NCBI RefSeq assembly: GCF_008831285.2
Contig: NC_045147.1
Location: forward strand, 2,566,001 to 2,630,000
Source: Nymphaea colorata
Lineage: Eukaryota; Streptophyta; Magnoliopsida; Nymphaeales; Nymphaeaceae
Reading direction: 5' to 3'
Length of the DNA: 64,000 nt
Part shown: piece after piece, positions 48,908 to 59,500 of the stretch
Position numbering within the stretch: position 1 is the stretch's first letter
How the letters are laid out: each line of letters begins with the position of its first letter
Translations under genes and position numbers: made by a program
Notes under the pieces: model-generated
Database searches by the model: none
Told to the model about the DNA's origin: nothing
The model's input: the letters and a program-made list of their open reading frames with translations, nothing else

Positions 48908-49456
48908 TAATGTCGTTAGGTTTATGGGACGCCCTCGACCCCAATGTAATCACTGTGGTCGATTAGGCCACACCAAAGCTCGATGTTATCATCTACACGG
49001 CTTTCCTAAGAAGAAAAACTTTGGTGTTCAACGACAACAGCCACAAGCAAACTCGTCCACAACTAATATTGCATCTCTCGGCAACCCTATCAAACCACCA
49101 GAACTGCCAGCTTCTCCCAATTCAGATCTCTTCCAACAGTTTCTAGAGTTTGTGAATTCCAAGAATCCCAAAGTCAATCTCGCAGGTACTACCCTATCAC
49201 TTGCTTGTCAAACTTCTTCCCAAACTTGGATAATCGATTTTGGTGCTAGACACCATATCACCAATTCATTATCCAGTCTTATTCATCCATCGGTAGTTAA
49301 ATCAAATCCGGTCCAGCTTCTTAATGGTTCTTCTACACCCGTCACACAAGTTGGTCAACTTCACTTAAACCCCTCCATTACTTTGCATAATGTTCTTTGT
49401 ATTCCCTCTTTTACTTTTAATCTTATATCAGTACATAAACTTGTCAATGAAAATCA
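48900..49456 (+). pseudogene. copia zinc knuckle and protease region
   Basis: The segment carries a CCHC knuckle (C-x2-C-x4-H-x4-C, at about 48945-48990). A protease active-site region at about 49230 has a phenylalanine in place of the serine or threonine normal after the catalytic aspartate. It ends in a stop at about 49458. Confidence 0.75.
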
Positions 49457-50386
49457 ATGACAAGTATATTTGACAATGATTCTTGCATTATTCAGGATCG
49501 ACGCTCGATGAAGATGATTGGGAATGGTAGGATGGCAAATGGACTATATGTTCTTGAGGATGAAGGGCCACATGTTGTTGCTGTTTCATCAGACCAGCAA
49601 AGTCTCTGGCATCTTCGACTTGGTCACCCCTCTTTTCCTCGTTTGAAGGCTATTTTCAATTTTTTTAATTCTGCTTCCAAACATGAACATTGTTCTACAT
49701 GTTATCTTGCCAAACAAACACGTTTGCCATTTCCGAATAGTTCTATCTCTACTTCTAGCATATTTCAATTGGTTCATTGTGACATATGGGGAGGCTATCA
49801 AACACCTTCACTATTGGGCGCCCATTATTTTCTTACTATTGTGGATGATTTTTCCCGTTGCACCTGGGTTTTTCTTATGCGCCACAAATCGGAAACATAT
49901 TTTTACGTTGAAAAATGTCTTAACCTCATAGAAAATCAATTTTCTACAACCATTTAAAAAATTCGCAGTGATAATGGGACTGAGTTTTTTTCCTCCCATA
50001 TGGAAACCTTGTTGCATAATAAGGGCATAGAGCACCAACACTCTTGCATTGCCACCCCACAACAAAATGGAATGGTATAACGAAAGCACAAATATTTATT
50101 AAATATCACTCGTGCCCTTCGTTTTCAAGCTGGCCTTCCTATCAAGTTTTGGGGTGATTGTATCATATTTGCTGCTTACTTGCTAAACCGGTTGCCCACA
50201 CAACCTTTACGTGACAAAACCCCTTACGAGATTCTTTATGAAAAGAAACCCAAGTATGAACATCTTCGAGTTTTTGGGTGTTTATGTTATGCATATAACA
50301 TTGAAAAATCTCACAAGTTTGACGCTCGTTCTCGCAAATGCATTTTGATCGAATATCCTTTTGGCAAAAATGCTTATAAATTATAG
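49457..50386 (+). pseudogene. copia integrase region, interrupted
   Basis: GAG-pre-integrase (LWHLRLGHPS with HCSTCYLAKQ) is followed by the integrase core start (VHCDIWGG, VDDFSRCTWVF) and later core and linker (SDNGTEF, FWGD, NRLPT). Stops at about 49955, 50078 and 50384 interrupt the frame. Confidence 0.8.
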
Positions 50387-50588
50387 ATCTCAATAGTCAA
50401 GAAATTTTCACAAGCCAAGATGTTAAATTTTTTGAAGACAACTTCCCTTTCCACAATATCAAGGACACCCATAGTGATGTTGTCATACCTCTCTTTATTC
50501 ATGAACCTCTTAAATATGTCGACCCTCCTACCTTGACCACCCAACCAGCCCTTCCCAACACCCATCCTGATGTTGCACCACCGGTACA

Positions 50589-52260
50589 GTGCTCAACCAG
50601 GGTACGTGCGCCTCCTTCACACCTCAGGGACTTCCAATGCTACTCCATTCATCCAAATTGGCGTCAGCAACCACTAAAGGCACCAGGTTCCCCATTGCTA
50701 ACTACCTTCATCTCCAACATTTCTCTCCTAACTACCAAGCTTTCTTCACTTCTCTTCTCTGCCATTCCGAACCATCAACCTTCCACGAAGCGATGCAATT
50801 TTCAGAATGGTGTGATGCTATGGGTGCTGAAGTTCGTGCACTCGAAGAAAATTCAACTTGGGACATTGTTGATTTACCTCCCAACAAACGCCCCATTTGA
50901 TGCAAATGGGTGTATAAACTAAAATACCATGCTGATGGCACCATTGAGCGACATAAAGTTCGTCTCGTTGCCAAAGGTTATACCCAAACAGAGGGCATCG
51001 ACTACACAAAGACCTTCTTACCCGTTGCTAAAATCACTACCATTCGTTGTCTCTTGTTTGTTACTGCAATCAAAGGGTGGAGTATATTCCAAGTTGACGT
51101 CAACAATGCGTTCTTACATGGTGACCTCTCTGATGAAGTATACATAACTCTCCCTGCTGGTTTTACCCGACAGGGGGAGCACAAGGTATGTCAGCTATAA
51201 AAGTCATTATATGGGCTCAAGCAATCATCTCGCAATTGGCTCTTCAAACTTGCTGAAACCTTATTACAACTAGGTTTCACTTAGTCAAACACATACTATT
51301 TGTTATTCTCCAATATAACTGTCCATAGTAATACATTTATTATCGTCTATGTGGATGACATAATAATTACAGAAGATAATCAAGAGCAAATTACAAATTT
51401 GAAGTCCGTCATCAACAGCAAATTTCGGCTAAAAGATTTGATCACATTAAAATATTTTTTGGGTATTGAAGTCGCATGTTCCAAACAAGGCATATTCTTA
51501 TCTCAAAGGAAATACAGCATTGATATCCTAAGCGAGGCTGGGTATAGCGGTGCTAAACTTAGCAAAACTCTGATTGAGCAACATTTGAAACTTGATGATG
51601 AAGCAGGCCAGCCATTGAAAGACCCCACATTTTACAGAAAATTGATTGGATGACTCATTTATCTCACCATCACACGGCCTGACATCCTACACAGCGTCCA
51701 ATTACTAAGTCAGTTCATGTCGCAATCCAGGAACACGCATCTGGACGCAGCCTTTAGAATCCTTTGGTACATCAAATCCACGCCAAGCTTTGGTATATTT
51801 TTATCTTCATCTAGTAAAATTTGTGTCAAAGCTTATTGTGACTCAAATTGGGCTGTCTGCCCAATGACACGAAGATCCACTTCAAGTTTTTGCGTCTTTA
51901 TTGGAGAAAATCCAATATCATGGAAAGTAAAGAAGCAAACCATAGTTTCCAGGTCAACAATAGAGGCTGAGTATAGGTCAATGGCCCTAACAACATGCGA
52001 GATTATTTGAATAAAATATTTACTAAGAGATCTTGGAATCAAACATCAACAACCAATGGAATTATATTGCGACAATTTGGCAGCACTTCACCTATCCGCA
52101 AATCTCATATTTCATTAGAGGACCAAGCATGCAATTGATTGTCATGTGATAAGGGAGAGGATTCAGAATGGAGGGATTCGTACCAAACATGTTGATACTC
52201 AAAATCAAGTTGTTGATATTTTCACTAAGGCTTTCGGTAAAGATGCGTTCATCAAATTAA
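50589..52260 (+). pseudogene. copia reverse transcriptase and RNase H region, interrupted
   Basis: Copia RT landmarks occur in order: a W-x-x-V-x-LP entry, KARLVAKG-like [11 protein letters not shown], the first catalytic block [12 protein letters not shown], and the YVDDI block at about 51345. An RNase H region (YCDSNWA, RSTIEAEYRSM) follows. Stops near 50898, 51198, 51283, 51651, 52008 and 52117 break it. Confidence 0.82.
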
Positions 52261-52308
52261 GAAGCAAGTTAGGCCTTCTAGATCCCGGAGAGCCAACTTG
52301 AGGGGGAG

Positions 52309-52592
52309 TGTTAGATGTTACCCAAATCAGCATCAAGATTTTAGGAAGCACATCGAGAATCAACAACATCATGATTTCAGGAAAGGGATTGTGCTTGATT
52401 GAGCCTTGATCTTGTCTTATCCTGTTGGTGCTATCTTGCCTTGTTTATCGTCTTGTTGTATATTCGAGAAAATAGGGAAGAGGAGCATTGAATCTTGTAT
52501 AAATACCTTACGTTGGGTAAGGCTTTTACACACTGAATATGAAAAGAAGAATTTGTTTTTTGTTCTTCACTCTTTCCCTCTCATTCTTAATA
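52309..52592 (+). repeat. copia 3' LTR
   Basis: A 284-bp LTR follows directly on the purine tract at about 52299-52308. It is co-linear with the 5' LTR at about 94% identity by eye. Confidence 0.92.
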
Positions 52593-52597
52593 CATTT

Positions 52598-52650
52598 TGC
52601 TCTCACTTTACTCGCAGGTGATGAACAATTGATGCCACTAGCGAACACAT

Positions 52651-52686
<36 letters not shown>

Positions 52687-54562
52687 GCACAACCCTTTGC
52701 AATATTTCCTTTTCCAAAAATGTTTTTGCACAAACCTTGGTTAATTTGTTCATTTTGAAGCATCAAATGTCGTTGTGTAGGAACTTGGAACAAGTATTTG
52801 CTCCAAATAATTTCATGAGACCAACTGGTTAACAAAATCAACTCATTTTATTGATTACGTTTTTCCTTTTTGTTTTAGTTGAGCAGTAAATGGTTACGAT
52901 GTGTTACTTATATCAGCCAAATCGAGATTTTTTTATTCATATTTTCATATAATAAATTTTTGAGGATTTTTTGCATGGGGAAAATGGTGTTCCAATGACC
53001 AGTGTATCTGCTTTTACTTGGAGTCATACATATCTGCGGCAGTTTCTATTGCAGTTGTTGATGCGTTCCAATCCACAATGGCTATTTTTTGTTACTGAGA
53101 ATTGAGATGATGCCTTCATGAGCAAAAAAATTGCAGATATAATTTTTTATCTAAAATGAAAGTTTCTCCTGCTGATCACATGCTATTTCGAACCTTGGGA
53201 AGAGCAATAATGATATGGAAGGATTTTAGAAACAAAGATTAGGTGTTTTTACACTTTATTTTTTTCCCCCGAACCTTGCGGTAAAAACAGCAAGCAGATG
53301 GAAGGAAAAACCTTAGCTTCATGATACGTTAAGAGTGCTACAAGCAGGCGATCAAGCTGAATTTATGCAACTTTGGCTGGCTGCTATTTTGCCTCGAACT
53401 CAGCTTGTTTAACAACCGAGTTGAGATCATGTTGAACTTGTGGGAGCAAGTTTAGATCCAGCCCGAATTGATTCGACTCATTGAACACCCCTAATGCTTG
53501 TTTGCAGCGATTCCAATGAGAAAGGAAAAGCCCTCAATGTTTGGTTGACGGGGTGTCTCACTCCTTACCCAGATTCTGAAGCAGCAGCCCTCAACTCTGA
53601 GGTGAAAAAAAGGAAGGGCTTCTCGATCACTCAAATAATCGAGTACATCATTTGCTTAAAAATGCGTGTAAAGCAGATCAGGTCAGTTGAAATCATATGC
53701 CCGATACAATAGAGGAGAATGCATCACACTTTACATACATCATCATGCAACATAAAATTAACGACCAGGTATAACACTGATTATTCTAATTTTATGAATC
53801 CTAACCTCCCAGTAGTACCCGGTTTGATTTTGCACTCCAGAAGACTGAACAAATCCAACTGACAGTAAGACGCAAGAATAACGAGTTCATTTAAAAAAAA
53901 AAAAAAAATCAACATAGATCTATTCTTTTAGATCTTTCCAACATAATGATAGATTGTTATAATCTGCATTTAAGGCACACAGATTTACCCATGCGAGTCC
54001 AAGTCTCATTGTTGGCTTTGATTCCAAAAATAAGCACCTGACTCAAAACTGAGCCAACTGCCTGATATGGCAGGTCCAATCCACTCCATACCTCACTAGT
54101 ACGCACTAAAAAATCTATGAACCAGGAAAACAGAGGATACGGCAAACGGATATATAAACCCATGAAGATTTCTGAAAATCTTCAACAGAAGACTATTTTC
54201 AAGTCCTAGAATACATAGGACATTACACATTTAGACCTCCTTGTTTTATGCAAGGTTTGTTAGGAGAAAGAACACTCAGGACAAGAATTATTATTAGATT
54301 ATTAGAGTTTGTGTAATACAAAAGAAGTATGAGTGAAATTCACATTTCAAAACCACCCACCAAATTGATCTCGAATTTCCCAATATTTCGAGAAGATTGT
54401 TCACCTGAATGGATTATAAATACACCAACAGATATTCCAATAAATAGTTTTCCTTTGCTTTCAGCTTTTACTTACAGATGTGATCCAAGTGTGCAGTAAA
54501 ACTTTACAAACTCCGGCAAGCTTGTCTCTTGATCTGGCATTGCCGAAAAGGTTAGGGCCTTT
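52598..54562. other. gene-free stretch right of the copia element
   Basis: It has a (CT)n run at 52653-52683 and otherwise AT-rich text. A frame at 53494-53712 follows a TTGTTTGCAG acceptor-like motif but shows no known domain. The right end should contain the 3' UTR of the stress-protein gene. Confidence 0.4.
52653..52683. repeat. (CT)n microsatellite
   Basis: About 15 CT dinucleotides. Confidence 0.95.
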
Positions 54563-55792
54563 TCATCGTTTTTTTGACCTCCAGAAGCTTCCTATGGGGT
54601 TTGGAAGTCCGTGCAGTGGACTCTTTGGCTCTGACGTCCTGCAAAGATGAAAAAAATTCAATTGTTAATCAAGGGGCCATCTTCAGGCCATAATTTCCAA
54701 TAATTCAAAGAGGTGATATGAATATCTATTCTCCCGTCATCTCCTGGGTTTCATCTTTCAAATAAAGAGATCAAGAAAATGCGCTTAGAAGCTGAAAGAG
54801 TAATAGGAAATCACCAAGCAAAGAAAAAATACATTCTTCAAAGTGTATATATTATTAATGGAACCAATTAATCTCAGGAGAGACAGAGACCAAGATATAT
54901 AAAGAGTATGGAGAACTTTAGGCTCACCAATTCCTAACAAGTTCAATTCTTGAGAAATCAGGCGTGGCTACAGAACTAGAAGGTTGCTTCACTGCAAGAA
55001 CTCGACACTTCAGGCTACTTATGTAGTCATCTACCATAGCTGTCCTGCATCCACATGATTCAACACCAATGAGCAGGAATGCATCAGAAGAAAATGAAAA
55101 ACACCCAGTCCTCTGCAAAATCCCTCCCTGATATCCTGAGGAACAGAGAAGAGTACAATTTGCAGGTGAATTCACTAAAGGGAATGACACATCAGACATT
55201 GCAAGCATTCGGGTGATGGTGCACACATGCACAGTCACGTCTCTTCTTTAAAATTCTGCTATACACTATTCAAAACAAATGCTGCTAAAGTGAGCAATTA
55301 CTTGTAAAGGAAGCTCCGGTCATGGAGTCCGAGAATAACAGTAGAGGCTCCTATATTCGTCACCAGAGACGAGATCGTCTGCCCCTGATCCCCTTCTGTC
55401 ACTATGATCTCCACCTTCACCTAAGTCCAAAGAAAAAAAGAATTAAACAGCCATTTGATAAAGCACTTCGAGAAAAAACATAATAAGGATGTCTTTTTCA
55501 AGATCACACTAACCTCAGGAATCTTGGCACAGATATCCTTGAAGGAGAGAGCCAACTGAAATCCCTTCAATCTGCGAACCCTCTGCCTATGTGAAGCTGC
55601 TGCGATGCTGCTTTTGCTCTTTTTCTTCTTCTTCTGAACTTCCCCTGATGACATAGAAGAGGAAGAAGGCTCAAAGACATGGAGAAGGGTGACAAGATCT
55701 CCACCCCTGATGATGTTGTCAACTGCCCATTGGAGAGCAGTTCGGGCCACATCAACATCCTCCACCACCATGATTACTCGGCATGGAGCCAT
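54563..55792 (-). CDS. universal stress protein-like (adenine nucleotide alpha-hydrolase-like fold)
   Basis: Four exons on the minus strand, 55792-55514, 55420-55302, 55044-54928 and 54638-54563, encode 196 residues. The start RVIMVVEDVDVARTALQWAV with DLVTLLHVF is the first beta-alpha-beta unit of the USP fold. Later come VEIIVTEGDQGQTI, ASTVILGLHDRSFLYK and CRVLAVKQ, typical of the plant USP-like subgroup with a GLHD(R/K)SFLY motif. The ATP-binding G-x2-G-x9-G(S/T) pattern is absent. A basic, Ser/Lys-rich loop lies at about 44-70. Exon 4 is inferred: the donor TTG/GTGAGC in exon 3 and acceptor CTTTGCAG give a tail ending NPIGSFWRSKKR, which resembles the basic W-R-S-R-R ends of this subgroup. 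Without that splice a stop follows three codons on, giving 172 residues. The molecular role of this subgroup is poorly known. Confidence 0.86.
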
Positions 55793-56364
55793 TTTCTACT
55801 TCTGTCTTCACTTCTCAGATCAGAACGGCACAGGATTCTTCTGGCTCACCATTTGCCTAGCACATAGGTGCACTCTATGTGCATTAAATAAAAAAAAATT
55901 ACTTTATTCCACAAAATAAAAAAAAAAGGAAAATAAAAAAATAATATTTCCAATACTTAGTTAACTTCCCAAGTTAACCGGGGCACTCGTCATGCATCTC
56001 GCTTTCAAGAGATATTACCATTTTGAAGAACACCACAAATGTCATGTTATACTAGCCAACTTCTTCAAGTTTTCTCTTTTTCATAAAGTGCAACGTTTTG
56101 TTGCCCTTTTTTATAAAATCCATCCTTATTTAGATCTTTGTATAGGTGCAGATATGCAGTAGCTTTCAAGAAACTCTTTCATTTAACCACAAAAGTTTAC
56201 CTATGTGGCTCATGATCTTGTTGCTTTCATAAAACTACCCTCTTGTATCATGAAACCGTCCCATCAATACAATGCCCACATTACTTGATTCCATCTTCAA
56301 AATAATATCTATCATCCTGTATTCAAACTTTATTAATTCACCTACTATAACTTCATTGGATACC
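55793..56364. other. upstream region of the stress-protein gene
   Basis: It should contain the 5' UTR and promoter of the minus-strand gene. No other gene is seen. Confidence 0.4.
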
Positions 56365-56540
56365 AAAAGCAAGGATTTGGAAGAGCTACTGGATTTTTCT
56401 GCATTTAGTTCAGAGAGTCAAGACAAGGTGAATGTACAACTTCCTATGACGTCTGTCTTCTTTTTGCCCTCATCTAGTTTCCAATAAAACTAAGACACTG
56501 GTTTTGCTGGACAAGGATGCCTTCTTTTAATCAACCAACC

Positions 56541-56622
56541 TATGTCACATAGGTACGGGTATGGGTGCGGGTACAGACCATTTTCAAAAAATTTGAGTGC
56601 GGGGATAAGGCCGTACACACGC

Positions 56623-56671
<49 letters not shown>

Positions 56672-57160
56672 TATGTCAAAAATTTTCAAAATGTAACATA
56701 TTCATAAATCATTATCCAAAACACAGTATGGAAGTAATTAACATACAAATACATCAGTTTTCTTGATTCTCCATCGCATCATCAAGATTAGAAGGAGCAA
56801 CAGGTCACGCTTTTAAGATATATTGACATCGCTATGGTTATGGCTCACACTATTATTCGAAGAGTCAAGTTATAGAGAGGGGATGGATTTTCGAAACATT
56901 GTATGGAAGATTTTAAATCAAAAGTTGTAGGGAACTATGTACAAGAAAGGTTTAGAATGAAAAAGGAAACAGGAAAAGAGGGGGATTTTTAATTTTCAAC
57001 TCAAAAACTGGACAACTTTGGACTCGGTCAAAGTTGAACGAGTCCGAAAATGGACAAAAATGATCCCGGGTACGTTGACCGTACCCGATGCTGTGTTGAC
57101 CGCACCTTTGTCGTACCCAGGGCCGTACCCGTACCGTGCGGGTACTCCCGTGTGACATAG
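56541..57160. mobile_element. Mutator-type MITE, copy 1
   Basis: About 620 bp, starting TATGTCACATAGGTACGGGT and ending CGTGTGACATAG. The tips are inverted repeats of TATGTCACA, and GGGTAC/GTACCC words crowd both ends. The flanks CAACCAACC (56532-56540) and CAGCCAACA (57161-57169) are a 9-bp target duplication with two mismatches. The second copy of the surrounding tandem duplication lacks the insert. A TA run lies inside. It has no coding capacity. Confidence 0.78.
56627..56668. repeat. (TA)n microsatellite inside the MITE
   Basis: About 20 TA dinucleotides. The sister MITE has only a short TATATG run at the same place, so this tract expanded after insertion or in the source copy. Confidence 0.9.
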
Positions 57161-57395
57161 CAGCCAACATGAAAACCTGCGACAAAGCCTATCAAGTAAA
57201 AGCAAGGATTTGGAAGAGCTACTGGATGTTTCTGCATTTAGTTCAGAGAGTCAAGACAAGGAGAACGTACAACTTCCTGACGTCTGTCTTCTTTTTGCCC
57301 TCATCTAGTTTCCGATAAAACTAAGACACTGGTTTTGCTGGACAAGGATGCCTTCTTTTAATCAGCCTACATGAAGACCTGCGACAAAGACTATC

Positions 57396-57788
57396 ATGTT
57401 AACTCAAGTCAACATTCTCACTTCTGCTTTGTCCACACCTACAAGCACAGGTGATTCACTCAAAGACAAAACAGTCCCTTATAAATGCATTTTTACATCC
57501 CACAGCTTCAAGAGAATTCTTAGTACCATTTATCAGCATGAAGAGGCCCGTTCCACCAATGAACAATATTTAATAACTCACATTTCCAGATCAGCTAATT
57601 ATTCTTTGACACCAGTACCTTTGGTGAAAAAAGAAAGGAAGGATGCAGTATTTTCGGGATTGGGTTTCATATCAAGTGAACCTCCTTTGCCAGTTCACCT
57701 TATAACAGAAATTGGTGCACATCCTACTGGATTGCACAAACAGCAGTTAGAAATTTTCCCTGAAGATACAGGTCTTTGGTGTGGATAG
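57396..57788 (+). other. 130-codon open frame of unknown status
   Basis: The frame lies directly after the second unit of the tandem duplication. It has no signal peptide, membrane helix or motif that I recognise. Composition is not low-complexity, and phrases such as LVKKERKDAVFSGLGFISSEPP look protein-like. The adjoining frame at 57843-58133 has a similar feel, but a stop separates the two. It may be the remnant of a decayed gene; I would not annotate a functional gene here. Confidence 0.25.
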
Positions 57789-58452
57789 AAGGCAGGAATA
57801 TATGCATTTCAACGTCTTTCAGTCATATGCTCTATTGGATGTATGCAACCTTTAAAGTACCAGGAAAAAATTCCCAATCAGAATAACATTGGCACTGACT
57901 ATCATTTATACCACTTTCAAGCGAGTAGCTCACTAGCTCATCTAATGCCAGAAAATATATACTTACTTCATTGTAAAGCTGTCCCTAATAATCCCAGGCA
58001 TGAGGCAACCTACATAGGCACTCAAGGTCATCAGGAGCCTCAATTCATAGCACATAAAGCTCCATGCACCAGGCAGCATAGAGTAAAACCCATTGAACCG
58101 AAGGCCCACAATTCAAAAGATATAGCTTCCTGATAATAACTACTAACAAATAATCAATCAAACATTAGGTCAATAGGATCCCAACATATCAACACAAAAT
58201 CTGGGTTCAAGTCATAGGGTGGCTAATCCCCCGTTGACATAGTTATTAGAAGGAAGAAAGAAATATTAAGCATTAATCGTTCTCTGTCACATGCTTCTGC
58301 ATGTTGGCAAAACCAGATAAATCACAGAACCAATTTGCATAAACAAATATGATGTTTATAAATAAAATAAATGTGACTGACAGCAAGATGCGACAAGACC
58401 ATATAGGCATATTACAGAATTACAGATATCTAGCATGTAATTAGCTGCAAGC

Positions 58453-59058
58453 TATGTCACATAGGTACGGGTACGGGTGCGGGTACAGGTGCCGATGTGG
58501 GTACAGGTACGGACCATTTTTAAAAAACTTGGGTGCAGGTGTATGGTCGTACACACACATGCACATATACATATATATGTCAAAAATTTCAAACAGAATA
58601 ACATATTCGCACATATATATATCAAAAAAGTACAAACAGAATAATATATTCATAAATCATAATCCAAAATTTATCATTCTCATTCTCCTCAGTCGTAAAT
58701 TTACTGCTCAACTGAGGCCAAAGAAAATCACGCGTGTACAGAAGCATAAGCACAAGCAAAAGAACAACATAAACTTTTACAGAACAAGATAGAACAAAAG
58801 AACAACATAAACTTTTACATAACAAGATAGAGGAGCTAGCGAAGCAAAAAACGAATCCCAACACTACGAAGCAAGAATGAAGAAAAAAGAGGGAAGTGGG
58901 ACATTAAAATGAGGGTTTCAAAAATTTTAACGTTAAAATGGTTTAAAAAGTTAAAATGTAAAAATAGTTAACATTAAAATCGAACAAATTTGGACTCAGT
59001 CAACTACGTACCCGTGTCGTACCCATACCGTGCTGGTACTCCTACCTGTGTGACAGAG
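58453..59058. mobile_element. Mutator-type MITE, copy 2
   Basis: This 606-bp element starts TATGTCACATAGGTACGGGT and ends CTACCTGTGTGACAGAG. It is flanked by a perfect 9-bp target duplication GCTGCAAGC (58444-58452 and 59059-59067). The interior matches copy 1, for example TATGTCAAAAATTT, then ATATTCATAAATCAT and TTGGACTC.GTCAA. A 9-bp duplication is the hallmark of Mutator-like transposition. No coding capacity. Confidence 0.88.
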
Positions 59059-59067
59059 GCTGCAAGC

Positions 59068-59190
59068 GATTAGACTAAACTTGGAGAGGTAATAACCAGT
59101 GTTGTACATATCGTTACTATCGTACGATACGTACAACATTGGTTATTACCTCTTCTGGTTTAATCTAATCGCTTGCAGCTAATTACATAT
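59068..59190. repeat. inverted repeat of about 60-bp arms (left arm split by MITE copy 2)
   Basis: The right arm, 59131-59190, is the reverse complement of 59068-59107 joined to about 58435-58452, with a few mismatches. The loop is ATATCGTTACTATCGTACGA and following bases. The right arm contains an unbroken TGTAATTAGCTGCAAGCGAT, the empty target site of the MITE. Confidence 0.85.
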
Positions 59191-59491
59191 GTTATACGAT
59201 ACAGCATACACCACTTGTATCGTACAGTTACGATACAGGCACAATATCGTAACGATACAGTTACGATACGTAACGATACAGTTACGATACGTAACGATAC
59301 AGTTACGATTCGTTACGATACATGTACGATACGTTAATTTTAACTGATTTTTTATGTTTTTTCAAAAAAAAATCCATTTTTTATTAGTTTTTTTTTAAAT
59401 ATGATACAATTACGATACGTTACGATATTTTACGATACAACATATCTTAAAGTCAGACCGATACGGCTTACGATACGCTTTTTATAGCATT
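59097..59491. mobile_element. CGTATCG/CGATACG palindromic element, copy 2
   Basis: Flanked by a perfect 9-bp direct repeat GGTAATAAC (59088-59096 and 59492-59500). It starts CAGTGTTGTACATATCG and ends TTACGATACGCTTTTTATAGCATT. The inside is full of TTACGATAC/GTTACGATA units. Close to its left end it carries an inverted duplication of its own start and of flanking host DNA (59131-59190). The end phrase CAGACCGATACGGCTTACGATACGC matches copy 1 at 40600. A 9-bp duplication points to a Mutator-like family. Confidence 0.75.
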
Positions 59492-59500
59492 GGTAATAAC

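Larger units (their letters stand above)
47060..52592 (+). mobile_element. Ty1/copia LTR retrotransposon, full length but defective
   Basis: A 5533-bp element is bounded by direct LTRs (47060-47359 and 52309-52592) with TG...TA ends. A 5-bp target duplication CATTT lies at 47055-47059 and 52593-52597. The primer-binding site TGGTATCAGAGC follows the 5' LTR directly, and a purine tract (GAGGGGGAG) precedes the 3' LTR. The coding order gag, CCHC knuckle, protease, integrase, reverse transcriptase, RNase H identifies copia. Frame changes and at least eight in-frame stops inactivate it. By hand alignment the LTRs differ at about 17 of 284 aligned positions plus two small indels, so it is not recent. 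Confidence 0.93.
56365..57394. repeat. tandem duplication of about 204 bp, first copy split by a MITE
   Basis: The block starting AAAAGCAAGGATTTGGAAG at 56365 recurs at 57198 with few differences. It runs through GAGCTACTGGAT, AGTTCAGAGAGTCAAGACAA and GACGTCTGTCTTC to GATGCCTTCTTTTAATCA and AACCTGCGACAAAG. In the first copy this last part is cut by the MITE at 56541-57160. In the second it is continuous. The repeated text (for example a KDLEELLDFSAF-like frame) might derive from an old coding exon but now contains stops. Confidence 0.85.
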
